Source: Amylostereum areolatum
Taxonomy: Eukaryota > Basidiomycota > Agaricomycetes > Russulales > Stereaceae
Reading direction: 5' to 3'
Assembly: GCA_012932865.1 (NCBI GenBank)
Contig: SAXG01000108.1
Coordinates: forward strand, 38,267-102,266
Length of the DNA stretch: 64,000 nucleotides
In this document: piece after piece, positions 54,705 through 64,000 of the stretch
Numbering within the stretch: position 1 is the first letter of the stretch
Layout: each line of letters opens with the position of its first letter
Notes under the pieces: generated by a model
Databases searched by the model: none
The model's input: the letters and a program-made list of their open reading frames with translations, nothing else
What the model was told of the DNA's origin: nothing
Program-made: the position numbers and the translations under genes

Positions 54705-54979
54705 GCACATGTTGAATTCCTCCAATGCCGACCTTCCAGCTTCAAGGGGCCCTCTCACCCGCGCTCGCATCTGTTCGCATCGGATGTGAATGAAAGAGTA
54801 CGTCTCTGACGTTGGTGGCACATTCCCCGGCAGACGCGTCGTCGCGGCAGTTGGACGCGCAACATGTTTTGCATTCCGACGGTTGACTGCTTTCTCCATC
54901 GGGTGGGCCACTTTATTAGAGCGACGTCGACCACGATGTCTGATACCCACCTCAACCTCAACGTCTTTCTCGGTCCAAC

Positions 54980-56040
54980 ATGAGCTGCGAAAACTGTCGC
55001 AAGGGCTACATTCTCCCCGGAACTCCCCAAGGCTCCGTGGTGGATGGTATCTATCTCTCTCCCGCCTCCACAGACGCTACCCCGTCCAAGAGCGCCGTGG
55101 TTTTACTTACCGACATCTTTGGTCTCCCGCTTGTCAACTGCAAGATCATCGCCGACCATTTTGCGAAGGAACTTGGCATGGACGTCTGGGTACCCAACCT
55201 CTTTAACGGCACGCTGTCCTAAAGTTTACTGCAGAAGCTTCGTCTTACTTATATGGATTCTAGGCTCACCTCCCATAGCTGCTGAGGATCTGGAACCCCT
55301 TATTCCGGACCGCGCAGGTGTCAAGCTGTCCTTCGTGCAGATCATTCGCCTGGTCTTCCTGATGCTGCCCCGAGCGTACGCCCTATATACGAATAGAGCG
55401 CCCGTTGGTGCGGTCAGAGTTACGGCAGTGTGTCAATCATATCCATCCTATCCTACCCCTCCCATTAATCTTGCTATCAGGTCCTCGAGAAAATGAAGGC
55501 GGAGAAGAAATACGAGACAATAGGTGCAGTCGGGTAGGCGACTTTGCATACCTGCCTTCCATGACGAGAAGGACATTCACACAGCATTTTCCAGCTATTG
55601 TCATGGTGGATCTGTTGCCGCATGCCTAGGAAACTCCCCTCTCCTCTCAAGCATCGTCATTGCTCACCCTGGTCAGGTGAGCGAGGCGCAGATACGCGCT
55701 ATTACCCTTCCCACAGCCTGGGTGTTGGCCGAAGGTCTTTTCGTGTTCAATCTGCTGATCGTGCTAGTCCTGATTGTGACTCTCAGACGACCTGAGCTTC
55801 AAGCCTCCGGCCGTTGAGCTTGCCAAGAAGGTGTTTTCCGAGCGGAAAGCCGAAGAATATGAGTTCAAGACCTATCCCGGTGCGTCGTGATTGACTGGAG
55901 GCAACCCCTGCTTGATGTACTCGGTTTAAGGTACTGCCCACGGCTTCGCTGCTCGCCCTAATCTGGGTATACCAGAGGTGAAGGCGGGATATGAAGGTGC
56001 ATTGGAGCAGACTATCGCATGGTTCAAGAAGACCCTGTGA
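54980..56040 (+). CDS. Dienelactone hydrolase family protein 1
   Basis: The start M-S-C-E-N-C-R-K-G at 54980 is the usual beginning of fungal DLH proteins. Conserved parts: A-V-V-L-L-T-D-I-F-G-L, W-V-P-N-L-F-N-G, the nucleophile strand G-Y-C-H-G-G-S-V (catalytic Cys restored by splicing across an intron near 55530-55592), the acid in A-E-D-D-L-S-F-K-P and the histidine in G-T-A-H-G-F-A-A-R-P. Cys-Asp-His are all present. Six or so introns. Such enzymes open dienelactone rings in aromatic degradation, though fungal members have other substrates. The stop is at 56038-56040. The next gene is a diverged tandem copy. Confidence 0.87.
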
Positions 56041-56524
56041 GCAACACTTACGTGTAGTCTTTCTGGTGAATATTATTGAGTATATCGATCTGTGACGAGA
56101 ATATCCAAGCTGATGCACAAACTGCATGACCAGGGAAGGCTTTGCGCTTTCGGCGACCCCTATACCCTGCTGTGTTCGAATTATGTATACCTATGCTTCT
56201 ACCCTTCTCCTCGGTGTCTGTCTAGGCTTGTCTGTCTCAACACTTACGACATCAAGAATTGCGCGAATCCCTTACCATGATCAGGCACATGCGCGCACCC
56301 TGTGTGTTCTCAAGCCCCAAGCTTCAAGCTTCAACTCTCATTGTCATTGTATATGCCACGGTACCTCGCATTGCTCCTTTCTTCGATTCTTTCCCTCACA
56401 GCGGATGGTCTTGGGAAACATTCAACTGGCACCAGAGTCCTTGATCGAACCTACATATAAGTAGAGAAATCCCGCGCATCAATGTCTGACCCTTCCCCTT
56501 TCCCTGCAAGTCCCTTCCCCAAGC
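56041..56524. other. Intergenic region between tandem hydrolases
   Basis: No gene is supported. Confidence 0.5.
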
Positions 56525-57698
56525 ATGAGCTGCGACAACTGCCGCAAGGGTTCCGCCCTCCCTGGTACACCCATCGGTGCAATCATCGACGATGCCTACT
56601 ACAGCCCTGCGCCCTCTGCACCTGGATCAGACGCTCCGTCCAAGAGTGCGATGATACTGTTGATGGATGCCTTTGGGTTCGATCTGGACAACCCGAAGAT
56701 CATGGCGGACACTTTCGCGCAGAAGTTGGGCATGGACGTGTGGGTCCCGGATATATTCGATGGTACATTCTGTTACTCGTCGAGCGCATCTTGGGTGTTC
56801 GGTGCTGAATGTTGCACAGGAACACCGATATTCCGAGCGCATGAACTGGATGGTCTGGTACCCGAAAAGGCGGGTGGGAAGCTCGCCTCATTCGGTACAC
56901 TTCGTTTCGCGGCCAAGGTCATCACGCGCTTCCCTCGATTCTATGCAAACCGACCGGCCGTCATCGATGCACGCATACATAAAGTAAATCCCCAGCTGCC
57001 GCCCCTTCAAGTTCCCGAGTCCAAGGTCGTTCATATGACCTACAGTTCATCGACAAGATCAAGAAAGACAAGGGGTACGAGAAGTTCGGAGCGGTTGGGT
57101 GTGTGCCCTATGTCTCCTGGGACGATATGGTTGGCTAATTGACGGTGCTTGTGAAGGTACTGCTATGGAGGGGCAGCGGCTGTTCGACTGGGTGCAACAC
57201 ATCTCGTAAACAGTATCGTCGTCTGTCACCCTGGAACGATTTCTGAGGCGGACATCAAAGCTATCAGGGTACGTCCGTGCGCCCTTGAAAACAAATCGGC
57301 CATTGAGTCCGAATGTGCATCCCTATAGGTCCCAACTTCCTGGTGCTGTGCTGAGGGTGTGTCTACACCCCACGCTTGATAAAGGCTGGATCGAGTTCGG
57401 ACTGACCATGAGACGTACATACACAGAGGACATGTCGTTCAAACCTGCGCTCCGCAAGCAAGCTGAAGCGATCTTCTTGACGAGGAAGGAACAGAAAAGC
57501 TTTGTCGACTACGAATTCAAAGATTGGAAAGGTCCGTCCCGCTGTGGTCTGCCATTATCAGATCTCGAATTATCTGCGCTGTGGATAGGAATGGCCCACG
57601 GCTTCGCTGCGCGACCTGACACCACGGACTCTGAGATCAAGGAAGCATACGAAGGTGGCATCAAGCAAACTGTGTCGTGGTTCAAGAAGACTTTGTGA
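56525..57698 (+). CDS. Dienelactone hydrolase family protein 2
   Basis: The start M-S-C-D-N-C-R-K-G at 56525 mirrors the preceding gene. Features: M-I-L-L-M-D-A-F-G-F, W-V-P-D-I-F-D-G, nucleophile G-Y-C-Y-G-G-A-A, acid region E-E-D-M-S-F-K-P and histidine G-M-A-H-G-F-A-A-R-P, with the C-terminus W-F-K-K-T-L identical in type to copy 1. Introns appear at about 56978-57044, 57099-57154, 57270-57328, 57356-57427 and 57530-57589. It is a tandem duplicate that has diverged well beyond the duplicated block seen elsewhere in the window. Substrate unknown. Confidence 0.87.
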
Positions 57699-58236
57699 GC
57701 CTGTGAACCACTTCTCTACTATGTCTGTGGTAGGGCTGTTTTCCGGACTGCAATTGAAAGCTTTACGATGTATACCCCTGACCGCACTCTTACTGTGAAT
57801 CCATGCCACGTCGGTTGCTCAGGTTATTTTGAGTCGGATTTTTGACCAGAGGCAACGGCCCGTTGGGGTCTAGGACATACAACGACGATGACGTAGAACC
57901 GCGGCCAAGACCCTTCACGTATGTATTCGCGCGCCTGCGGGTCCTCCAGAATGCGACTTTGCTAGGACCCGCAAAACAACAGCAAGCTGTTCCATAGTAC
58001 TGATCCATCTGAAAGGCTCCCGGTGGTTCAGTGATTTATTTATCCAATCCTTCGGTTGAATTGGCTCCCAACGGGACGCGATGCACCTTCGAAATGCACG
58101 CATGACCCACCTAACCCGCAGGCCAACTGTTTCTTACACAATCCCGGTGACGACGGAGCACAATCAAACGCCCGCACACATCGATATAAAGCTTCGAGCT
58201 TCGAGCAATCTTCGCATCGCCTCTCCCTCATCAGAC
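57699..58236. other. Intergenic region
   Basis: No gene is supported. A possible TATA-like GATATAAAG lies at 58183-58191, 46 bp before the MBL-1 start codon. Confidence 0.5.
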
Positions 58237-59154
58237 ATGTCCAAGACCGCCACCCTCCCACCCCCAGGCCCAAACCAGGCCTATTGTCTCGTCTCCGCCC
58301 TCCAAGGCGGCCACCTCACCTTCGCCCTCGGCTCCTTCCTCCAAGACTGCACCGAGCCGCCCGTGCGCGCGCCCTCGCTCAGCTTTCTCCTCCGACACTC
58401 CTCCCGTCCCTCTTCTGACACACACCTTCTGTACGACCTCGGCTTGCGCAAGACCTACGACGCCTACAGCCCCCCCGTCCAAACCTTCGCCACCCAATGC
58501 CCTATCGATGTACCGCTAGACGTCGCCGACGCGCTCGCACATGAGGGAAGCCTGCCCCCGGGCGCGATCAAGCACATCCTGTTGTCGCACCCGCATTGGG
58601 ACCATGTCGGCACGCACGCGTCCTTCCCGAACGCGACGTTCTACCTCGGCGCGGACGCCCGCCCACTGCTTGAGGGCGGGTACCCGAAAGACCCGACGAG
58701 CGTGATCGCGCAGGACGACGTCCCATTGGAGCGCACGACCTTCCTCGATCCGTCGTCGGACGAGTGGAAACCCATAGGGCCATTCGAGCGAGCGCTCGAC
58801 TATTGGGGGGACGGGAGCCTGTACGTCGTCGATACGCCCGGCCACTGCAGCGGCCACCTCGCGCTCCTCGCGCGCACGTCCGCCGACGGCGGTTGGGTCC
58901 TTCTCTCGGGCGACTGCGCGCACGACCACCGGCTGATCGCAGGCGAAGCGAAAATCGCACATTTGCGGGACGCGGAGGGCAACGTCGTGTTTTGTGCGTA
59001 CTCGGACGTGCCCCGGGCAGAGGCGACGTTTGCGAAGTTGAAGAAGCTGGCGGGGATGAATAGGGTCAGGACGATCATCGCGCACGACGTGAACTGGGAG
59101 CTGGAGAACCGAGGGACACGCGCGTTTTGGCCGGGGACTATCGAAAGCCTGTGA
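58237..59154 (+). CDS. Metallo-beta-lactamase-fold hydrolase 1
   Basis: An intronless frame of 305 residues; the start M-S-K-T-A-T-L at 58237 is preferred to upstream Met codons because a TATA-like box lies 46 bp before it. The zinc-binding motif H-P-H-W-D-H-V-G, G-H-C-S-G-H, the Asp in S-G-D-C-A-H-D and H-D-V-N-W form the usual metal ligands. The layout (F-L-L-R-H-S near the start, G-D-G-S-L-Y-V-V-D-T-P-G-H) resembles AHL-lactonase-like MBL proteins of the AttM type. It hydrolyses an ester or lactone by inference. First of four co-oriented paralogues. Confidence 0.88.
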   Translation: MSKTATLPPPGPNQAYCLVSALQGGHLTFALGSFLQDCTEPPVRAPSLSFLLRHSSRPSSDTHLLYDLGLRKTYDAYSPPVQTFATQCPIDVPLDVADALAHEGSLPPGAIKHILLSHPHWDHVGTHASFPNATFYLGADARPLLEGGYPKDPTSVIAQDDVPLERTTFLDPSSDEWKPIGPFERALDYWGDGSLYVVDTPGHCSGHLALLARTSADGGWVLLSGDCAHDHRLIAGEAKIAHLRDAEGNVVFCAYSDVPRAEATFAKLKKLAGMNRVRTIIAHDVNWELENRGTRAFWPGTIESL

Positions 59155-59655
59155 TGAGGGAGATCTAAAAGAGTAAGTACGTTGCTGTATTGTGACACTC
59201 GGTCGTCTTTAGTGACACCTCTCTTCAACTCGAACAGCTGTGCACGCGTCCAACACGTTATTCCGAAGATGTGTAACATTGTAACAATACGTATTAGCTT
59301 ACCGTCCCGTCATTTGTTTTGAACCCATCGTGGAGGGCTTTAGTAAACCTGTGAGAGTGCTGGTGATCGGTGGCGGGTTAGTCTTCTCCACACCATCACG
59401 TGGTCGCGTTCCCTTCCAAAACCGTTGTTCCAGCGTGGTCCGAACGTGCAACTTCTCAGGCAAACTCTTGACTTGTTGAGTTGCGCGGGCGCATTTGACG
59501 AACCGCAAAAAAGTGAAGCGCATCTGGAAATCCAGACGGCCGTTATCTGCGAGAACAGATTAGCCGTGCCCCGATGTGCATCATGACTCGCAGGCCGACC
59601 TATCTTATAAAGCGATTTTTATTCTCGACCGAACTCACGCAAGCATCCGAACGCC
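59155..59655. other. Intergenic region
   Basis: No gene is supported. A TATAAAG at about 59605-59611 may serve the next gene. Confidence 0.5.
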
Positions 59656-60567
59656 ATGTCTCAACTTCAAACACTCCTCCCCCAGCCGGCGGAGTCGCAG
59701 TCCTTCTTTACCTTGGCCGCGATGGAAGCAGGCCGGCTTGTTCTCCCCGGTACGCTCTATGTCGATCCGTGCCCGGCAACCACCCCGAAATGGGAGATAC
59801 CCTCTCTCGCCTTCCTCCTCCGCCACTCCTCCACCGGCGACTACTTCCTCCTCGACCTTGGCATTCGCAAAGACCACGACAAGCTCCCGCCCGCCACCGT
59901 GCGCATGATGAAGGAGTACGCGCCGATCACCGTCGAACGCGACATCGCCGAGCGACTGAAGGAAGGCGGACTCGACCCTGCCGCCGTGAAGCATGTATGT
60001 CTCTCACACGCGCACTTCGACCACATCGGCGACCCGGAGCTGTTCCCTTCGTCCACATTCGTCGTCGGCGGGCCCACGCGCGGACTCCTCCAGAACGGGT
60101 TCCCGGCGGACCCGGAGGCGGGCATCGCGAGCGCGCTGCTTCCGCCGGCGCGCACAGTCTTCTTGGAGGACGACGACGCGCGGTGGGCGCCGCTGGGCCC
60201 GTTCGAGCGTGCGCTGGATTTCTTTGGGGACGGGAGTTTGTTCATTGTTGAGGCGCTTGGGCACATGCCAGGACACGTTAACGTGCTCGCGCGCACGTCC
60301 GCGGACGGGGCTTGGGTGTATCTTGCGGGAGACTCAGCGCACGACTGGAGGCTTGTGCGGGGCACGGCAAAGGTTGCGGAGCTGCATTGTGCGGACGGCG
60401 TCGTCCTCTGCGGACATGGGAACAAGGTGCAGGCGGAGAGGCATATTGGGAGGATCGCGGAGCTGATGAAGGTTCCGAGGGTGAGGGTTATGCTTGCGCA
60501 TGATCTCCCGTGGTGGGAGGAGAACAAAGTGTCTGGGATGTGGCCAATGGAGATACCCTCATTATGA
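59656..60567 (+). CDS. Metallo-beta-lactamase-fold hydrolase 2
   Basis: Intronless, 303 residues. H-A-H-F-D-H-I-G-D is the zinc motif; A-L-G-H-M-P-G-H, A-G-D-S-A-H-D and A-H-D-L-P-W-W supply the other ligands. F-L-L-R-H-S-S-T-G and D-L-G-I-R-K-D-H mark the subfamily. It is closer to copies 3 and 4 than to copy 1. All catalytic residues are intact, so this is probably the best functional representative of the trio. Proposed substrates are lactones or esters, by family analogy only. Confidence 0.9.
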   Translation: MSQLQTLLPQPAESQSFFTLAAMEAGRLVLPGTLYVDPCPATTPKWEIPSLAFLLRHSSTGDYFLLDLGIRKDHDKLPPATVRMMKEYAPITVERDIAERLKEGGLDPAAVKHVCLSHAHFDHIGDPELFPSSTFVVGGPTRGLLQNGFPADPEAGIASALLPPARTVFLEDDDARWAPLGPFERALDFFGDGSLFIVEALGHMPGHVNVLARTSADGAWVYLAGDSAHDWRLVRGTAKVAELHCADGVVLCGHGNKVQAERHIGRIAELMKVPRVRVMLAHDLPWWEENKVSGMWPMEIPSL

Positions 60568-60950
60568 GGGCCGTTGGTGAGCGCTGGGCCAGACTTGAAG
60601 ATTATGAGCGCCTTTGGATATCCACAGAAATTATGTCATAGTTGAAACCAAATGAGGACAACCTTCGAGTGTCCTTCTTGCGCTCAAGGATGAGAAATGT
60701 ATGTTGGGTATTCATCGATCATCATGTGGTCGCGCGAGACCGCATCACGAGAAACCCTGCTATTCCACGGCATGAGAGGCTACTGCCCATCCCGTGAACG
60801 CCGTCTGTTCGGTGGGAGCGTCACCCATGATGATATTTCTGCGCAGGAGATACTTGGAATCTCCTCCCACCTGTTCAGTCGCAGCATATATCAGCTGAGG
60901 CCATCAGGAAAAAGCTAGTTATCAACCCCCACACCCATATCACGACCACG
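60568..60950. other. Intergenic region
   Basis: No gene is supported. Confidence 0.5.
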
Positions 60951-61872
60951 ATGCGTGCCGCGTTGACCCTCCCTAGCCCTTCTGATTCGCAGCCGTTCTT
61001 CGCCGTCTCAGGCATCGAGGCCGGTAGTCTCACGCTCCCGGGTGAACGCTATATCGATCCATGCCGTCCGTCCGGATTGAAGTGGGTAGTACCCACGCTT
61101 GCGTACTTGCTCCGCCACTCGGGGAGCGGCGAGTACTTCCTGCTCGACATGGGCATACGGAAGGACCACGAAAAGCTACCACCCGCGGCCGTGAAATTCA
61201 TGGAGGAATACAAGCCGTTGATGGCGGAGCGGGACGTGGCGGAGAAGTTGAAGGATGGCGGAGTGGATCCAAGCAACGTCAAGCATGTATGTTTATCGCA
61301 TATGCATTGGGACCATATTGGGGACCCGACGCTGTTCCCCGCATCGACGTTCATCGTGGGCGGGTCCGCGCGGCGGCTCATCGAAGGAGGCTATCCACAC
61401 AACCCAAAGTCAATGTTCCCGAGCGACCTCCTCCCGGATGGGCGGACGGTCTTCCTCGAAAACGCAGACCCACGATGGGCACCGATCGGGCCGTTCGAGC
61501 GTGCGGTGGATTGGTTCGGAGATGGGAGCCTGTACATTGTCGACGCGCCGGGCCACCTGCCGGGCCACATCAACGTGCTCGCGCGCACGTCTTCGGACGG
61601 TGGGTGGGTTGTATCTCGCGGGAGACTCGGCGCACGATTGGCGACTAGTGCATGGCACGGCACGGATTGCGGAAGTACGTGGAACGAGCGGGGAAGTTAC
61701 ATTCTGTGGGCATAGGGACAAGACAGCATCCGAGAAGCATATCGGTAGGATTCGGGGGCTGATGCAGTTGTCGAGGGTGAGGGTGATGTTGGCGCATGAT
61801 GTGCCATGGTGGGAGGAGAATAGGGACAAAGAAGGGTCGGGTATCTGGCCGGGGACCATACCTTCTCTCTAG
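60951..61872 (+). pseudogene. Metallo-beta-lactamase-fold hydrolase 3, frameshifted
   Basis: Starts M-R-A-A-L-T-L-P and runs in one frame through H-M-H-W-D-H-I-G-D, G-H-L-P-G-H and D-G-G-W-V. At about 61609-61611 a single extra base (GGGTTGTAT where GGGTGTAT is expected) shifts the frame; the rest (A-G-D-S-A-H-D-W, A-H-D-V-P-W-W, I-P-S-L) continues in the next frame to 61872. As read, the protein would lose the bridging Asp and final His ligands. Everything else is well kept, so this is a very recent inactivation or a sequence error. Confidence 0.85.
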
Positions 61873-62339
61873 GAGCGCCGTACTGATTCTATTGAGGGTG
61901 AGAGCCTGAGAGGATGAGCGCGCCTGGATTTGTCTGATGTTTGTAACTCCGTGGTGTATGATTATGTCTTCTGTACGGATGCACCGTTCGTGTATCTCCG
62001 CCGGAAGGATACATGCCCAAAGAAGAGCCAAAGCGCGCACCTGGGGGGAAGGAAATGACGATAGCGCAGAAGCGCGCGTTATAAGTAAGCTCGCGATACT
62101 AGTGGCGCACGGTGGCGCTCATTTGAAACATACAACCTTTTCACGTGACCGCGTGAGCCCCCAAGTTTGCTCCGATGCTGAGTACTAAGGAGTACTCGCG
62201 CCTTCTGGTAGCCCCTCGGTTAAGGTAAACGGCTTATCAACGCTCTTTTTTACCTTTCAGCTCTCCGCTGCTCCTCAAAATCACTGAGATAGTATAAGTA
62301 ACCTCCTATGGTCATCACATCTCTCCAGAAACCCCCACG
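61873..62339. other. Intergenic region
   Basis: No gene is supported. Confidence 0.5.
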
Positions 62340-64000
62340 ATGACCACCCCACTTCCCTCTCCAACCAGACAACAGCCTTTCTTCCAGGTCTCCGCCATCG
62401 AGGCCGGCATCGTCAACGTCCCTGGGCCCTTCTTCGTTGACCCGAGTCCCCCAGGCTCGCGATGGGTAGTCTGCTTTTCTCCGCGACGCGCTTGTCGAGT
62501 GATAGGGGGAGCTCGCTGATTGGCTGAGAGGACTTATCGAGACAGGTTACCACAGAGAAATATTGTTTAGACTAACTGATCTGAGTTGACGACGAGACGC
62601 AAACCAAACGAGTTAATGGCAGTCGAGACATCGACGGCTACTGGTACATTTACCTCTTTATTGTCATTCAACATGTTCCCGCCTTAGCTTAGAAAGTTCA
62701 AACAGAGACCGCGCTTTCCACGCGCGATAAACAAAAGTCGCAGTGTCTTCGAGTCCTGGGAGCTTTCTTGGAGCTACCCTGGCTCATGATAAAACGGTAG
62801 CACGAGGCGACGCAAGGTGCGTATGCATATCCTACACAGCATCCTTTCGAGTAAAAAAGGCCAATCGAGTTGTGGATGCCTCGCTACTCGTGGTTGACTC
62901 GAAGGCCCACCGACGCTACAGGTGTCAGCAGGCCTTCGAGATCCCTATACTTTCTCCACTGGATCCGCAGCGGATACACTGGCACTTCGTACCATGTCCC
63001 AAGGTCTCAACCCTCATCCACAACTTACAAAATACATGAAGCCTTTGGAAGAAGAATGATGGAGGAGCTGCCGAGGCCCGAGTCGGGAATACCATAGGTA
63101 CATTTTCATCTTGTTGACTTGAGAGATTCAGCCTCTCGAGTCCGAGAATATGCCGACATACTTACATCGGAAGGCGTGGTGTACTACTGGACCCTACTCA
63201 GTAACTCAACTTGAGCTTGATCATGGTTCACTGGTTTATATTAGTGCTCCATTTTTATTTAAACTTCAAGCCTTGTGCTCCTCCCACATATGAGTTCTTT
63301 TCCATAATGAATCAGATTGGACTTGGAAGAAACCAACGTATTGTGCTCGGAGGGTGTTCAGCTCGACGCTTGTTGGACATTAGACAGATTCTGCTTTCCA
63401 GTGCACGTGACATGCCGAAGCTCGGCAATCACAATTCCCTCGCGCACTCGGTAAACACCCACCGTAATGAAAGCAGACGCCAGATAAGAGGATCCTGAGC
63501 CTGAGAAGTGTTGACGAAATATCTCGTCTGCCTTGGGGAGACTAGCGATGGGACCTCCCTGCCCTTGCCTTCCTCCTTCGCCACTCCGCGACGGGCCAAT
63601 ACTTCCTCTTCGATCTCGGCATACGCACCGACTACCATAACCTTACTCCCGCCACCGCCAAACGCATAAGCATGTTCGAGCCCATCCGCGTCTCCAGGGA
63701 CGTCGCGGACGCCCTCGCAGAACGCGATCTCAAACCTTCCGACATCGCCCATGTGTGCATTTCTCATGCCCACTGGGGACCACATCGGCGACACAGCGCG
63801 CTTCCCACATCCACCTTCATCATGGGCGCCGCCACCGCGACCTCATCCAACATGGCTACCCACACGATCCCAACAGCTCTCACGCTGCCGATCTCCTTCC
63901 AGAGGGGCGCACACTCTACCTTGACCCCAAGGACGGCCGATGGCAACCCATCGGGCCTTCGAGCGTGCCCTCGATTTTTTCGCCGACGGTAGCCTCTACC
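62340..64000 (+). pseudogene. Metallo-beta-lactamase-fold hydrolase 4, split and frameshifted
   Basis: The first part (62340-62466) gives M-T-T-P-L-P-S-P and A-I-E-A-G-I-V-N-V-P-G. A 1078-bp insertion (62467-63544) interrupts the gene, and the homology resumes with L-P-A-L-A-F-L-L-R-H-S-A-T-G-Q at 63553. Further damage follows: an extra G in the zinc motif (CACTGGGGAC, 63771-63780), two frame changes around 63795-63830, and a missing base near 63957. The gene runs off the window end. No functional product is possible. It is the most decayed of the four copies. Confidence 0.88.
62467..63544. mobile_element. hAT-like non-autonomous element inside MBL 4
   Basis: The 8-bp target duplication GCGATGGG lies at 62459-62466 and 63545-63552. 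The element begins TAGTCTGC and ends with the reverse complement of TAGTCTCC, short imperfect inverted termini. The 8-bp duplication and TAG-type ends are hAT hallmarks. The 1078 bp contain no recognisable transposase. Removing it and one target copy restores a contiguous MBL reading frame across the junction, matching the paralogues. Confidence 0.85.

Noticed and set aside
58516..59085. Arg-rich minus-strand frames opposite MBL 1 and 2
   Set aside because: Complement of GC-rich coding sequence; the plus strand has clear zinc-binding motifs.

Overview
The window is nuclear DNA of a filamentous basidiomycete, most likely an Agaricomycete. Genes are compact and rich in 46-65 nt GT-AG introns, intergenic gaps are short, and several families are typical of mushroom-forming fungi: FunK1-type kinases, Agaricomycete multi-pass membrane proteins, DASH subunit Dam1 with a basidiomycete-type tail, and non-autonomous DNA transposons. 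I saw no rRNA, tRNA or CRISPR.

Layout. 1-562: 3' end of a SET-domain gene. 808-7102: copy A of a ~5 kb block (FunK1 kinase plus a convergent alpha/beta hydrolase), interrupted by a 1.3 kb transposon. 7103-8723: a truncated zinc-finger gene, probably transposon-derived, and a small membrane ORF. 9260-13644: a 7-TM protein, a small CsbD-like protein and a queuosine salvage enzyme. 13958-17880: a divergent pair, a mitochondrial-looking PolX DNA polymerase with AT-hooks and a SNF5 chromatin remodeller subunit. 19177-19918: a seven-exon gene for a small secreted repeat protein. 20321-22893: a nucleotidyltransferase-like protein and Dam1. 23854-26776: a C2H2 protein, then mrpL6 and a ZCCHC10-like protein sharing a promoter. 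26998-29281: V-ATPase subunits c and d, divergent. 29623-34560: copy B of the block, inverted relative to copy A, with an intact hydrolase.

36226-42692: a coiled-coil protein, a Sec14-like protein and a second 7-TM protein. 44075-46398: an S9 prolyl-oligopeptidase-type peptidase with a 902 bp foldback element just upstream (46493-47394). 48227-54619: an F-box protein, then three mitochondrial genes (NDUFAF6-like, SDHAF1-like, mrpL47). 54980-64000: a co-oriented array of two dienelactone hydrolases and four metallo-beta-lactamase-fold hydrolases. The array decays toward the right: the third MBL copy has a frameshift, and the fourth carries a hAT-like insertion and several frameshifts.

The most notable points are the inverted segmental duplication, whose two copies show an empty and a filled transposon site, a local divergence patch and one nonsense mutation; the unrecognised secreted repeat protein with dibasic sites; telomere-repeat boxes upstream of both mitochondrial ribosomal protein genes; the AT-hook tail on a presequence-bearing PolX; and the decaying lactone-hydrolase-like array.
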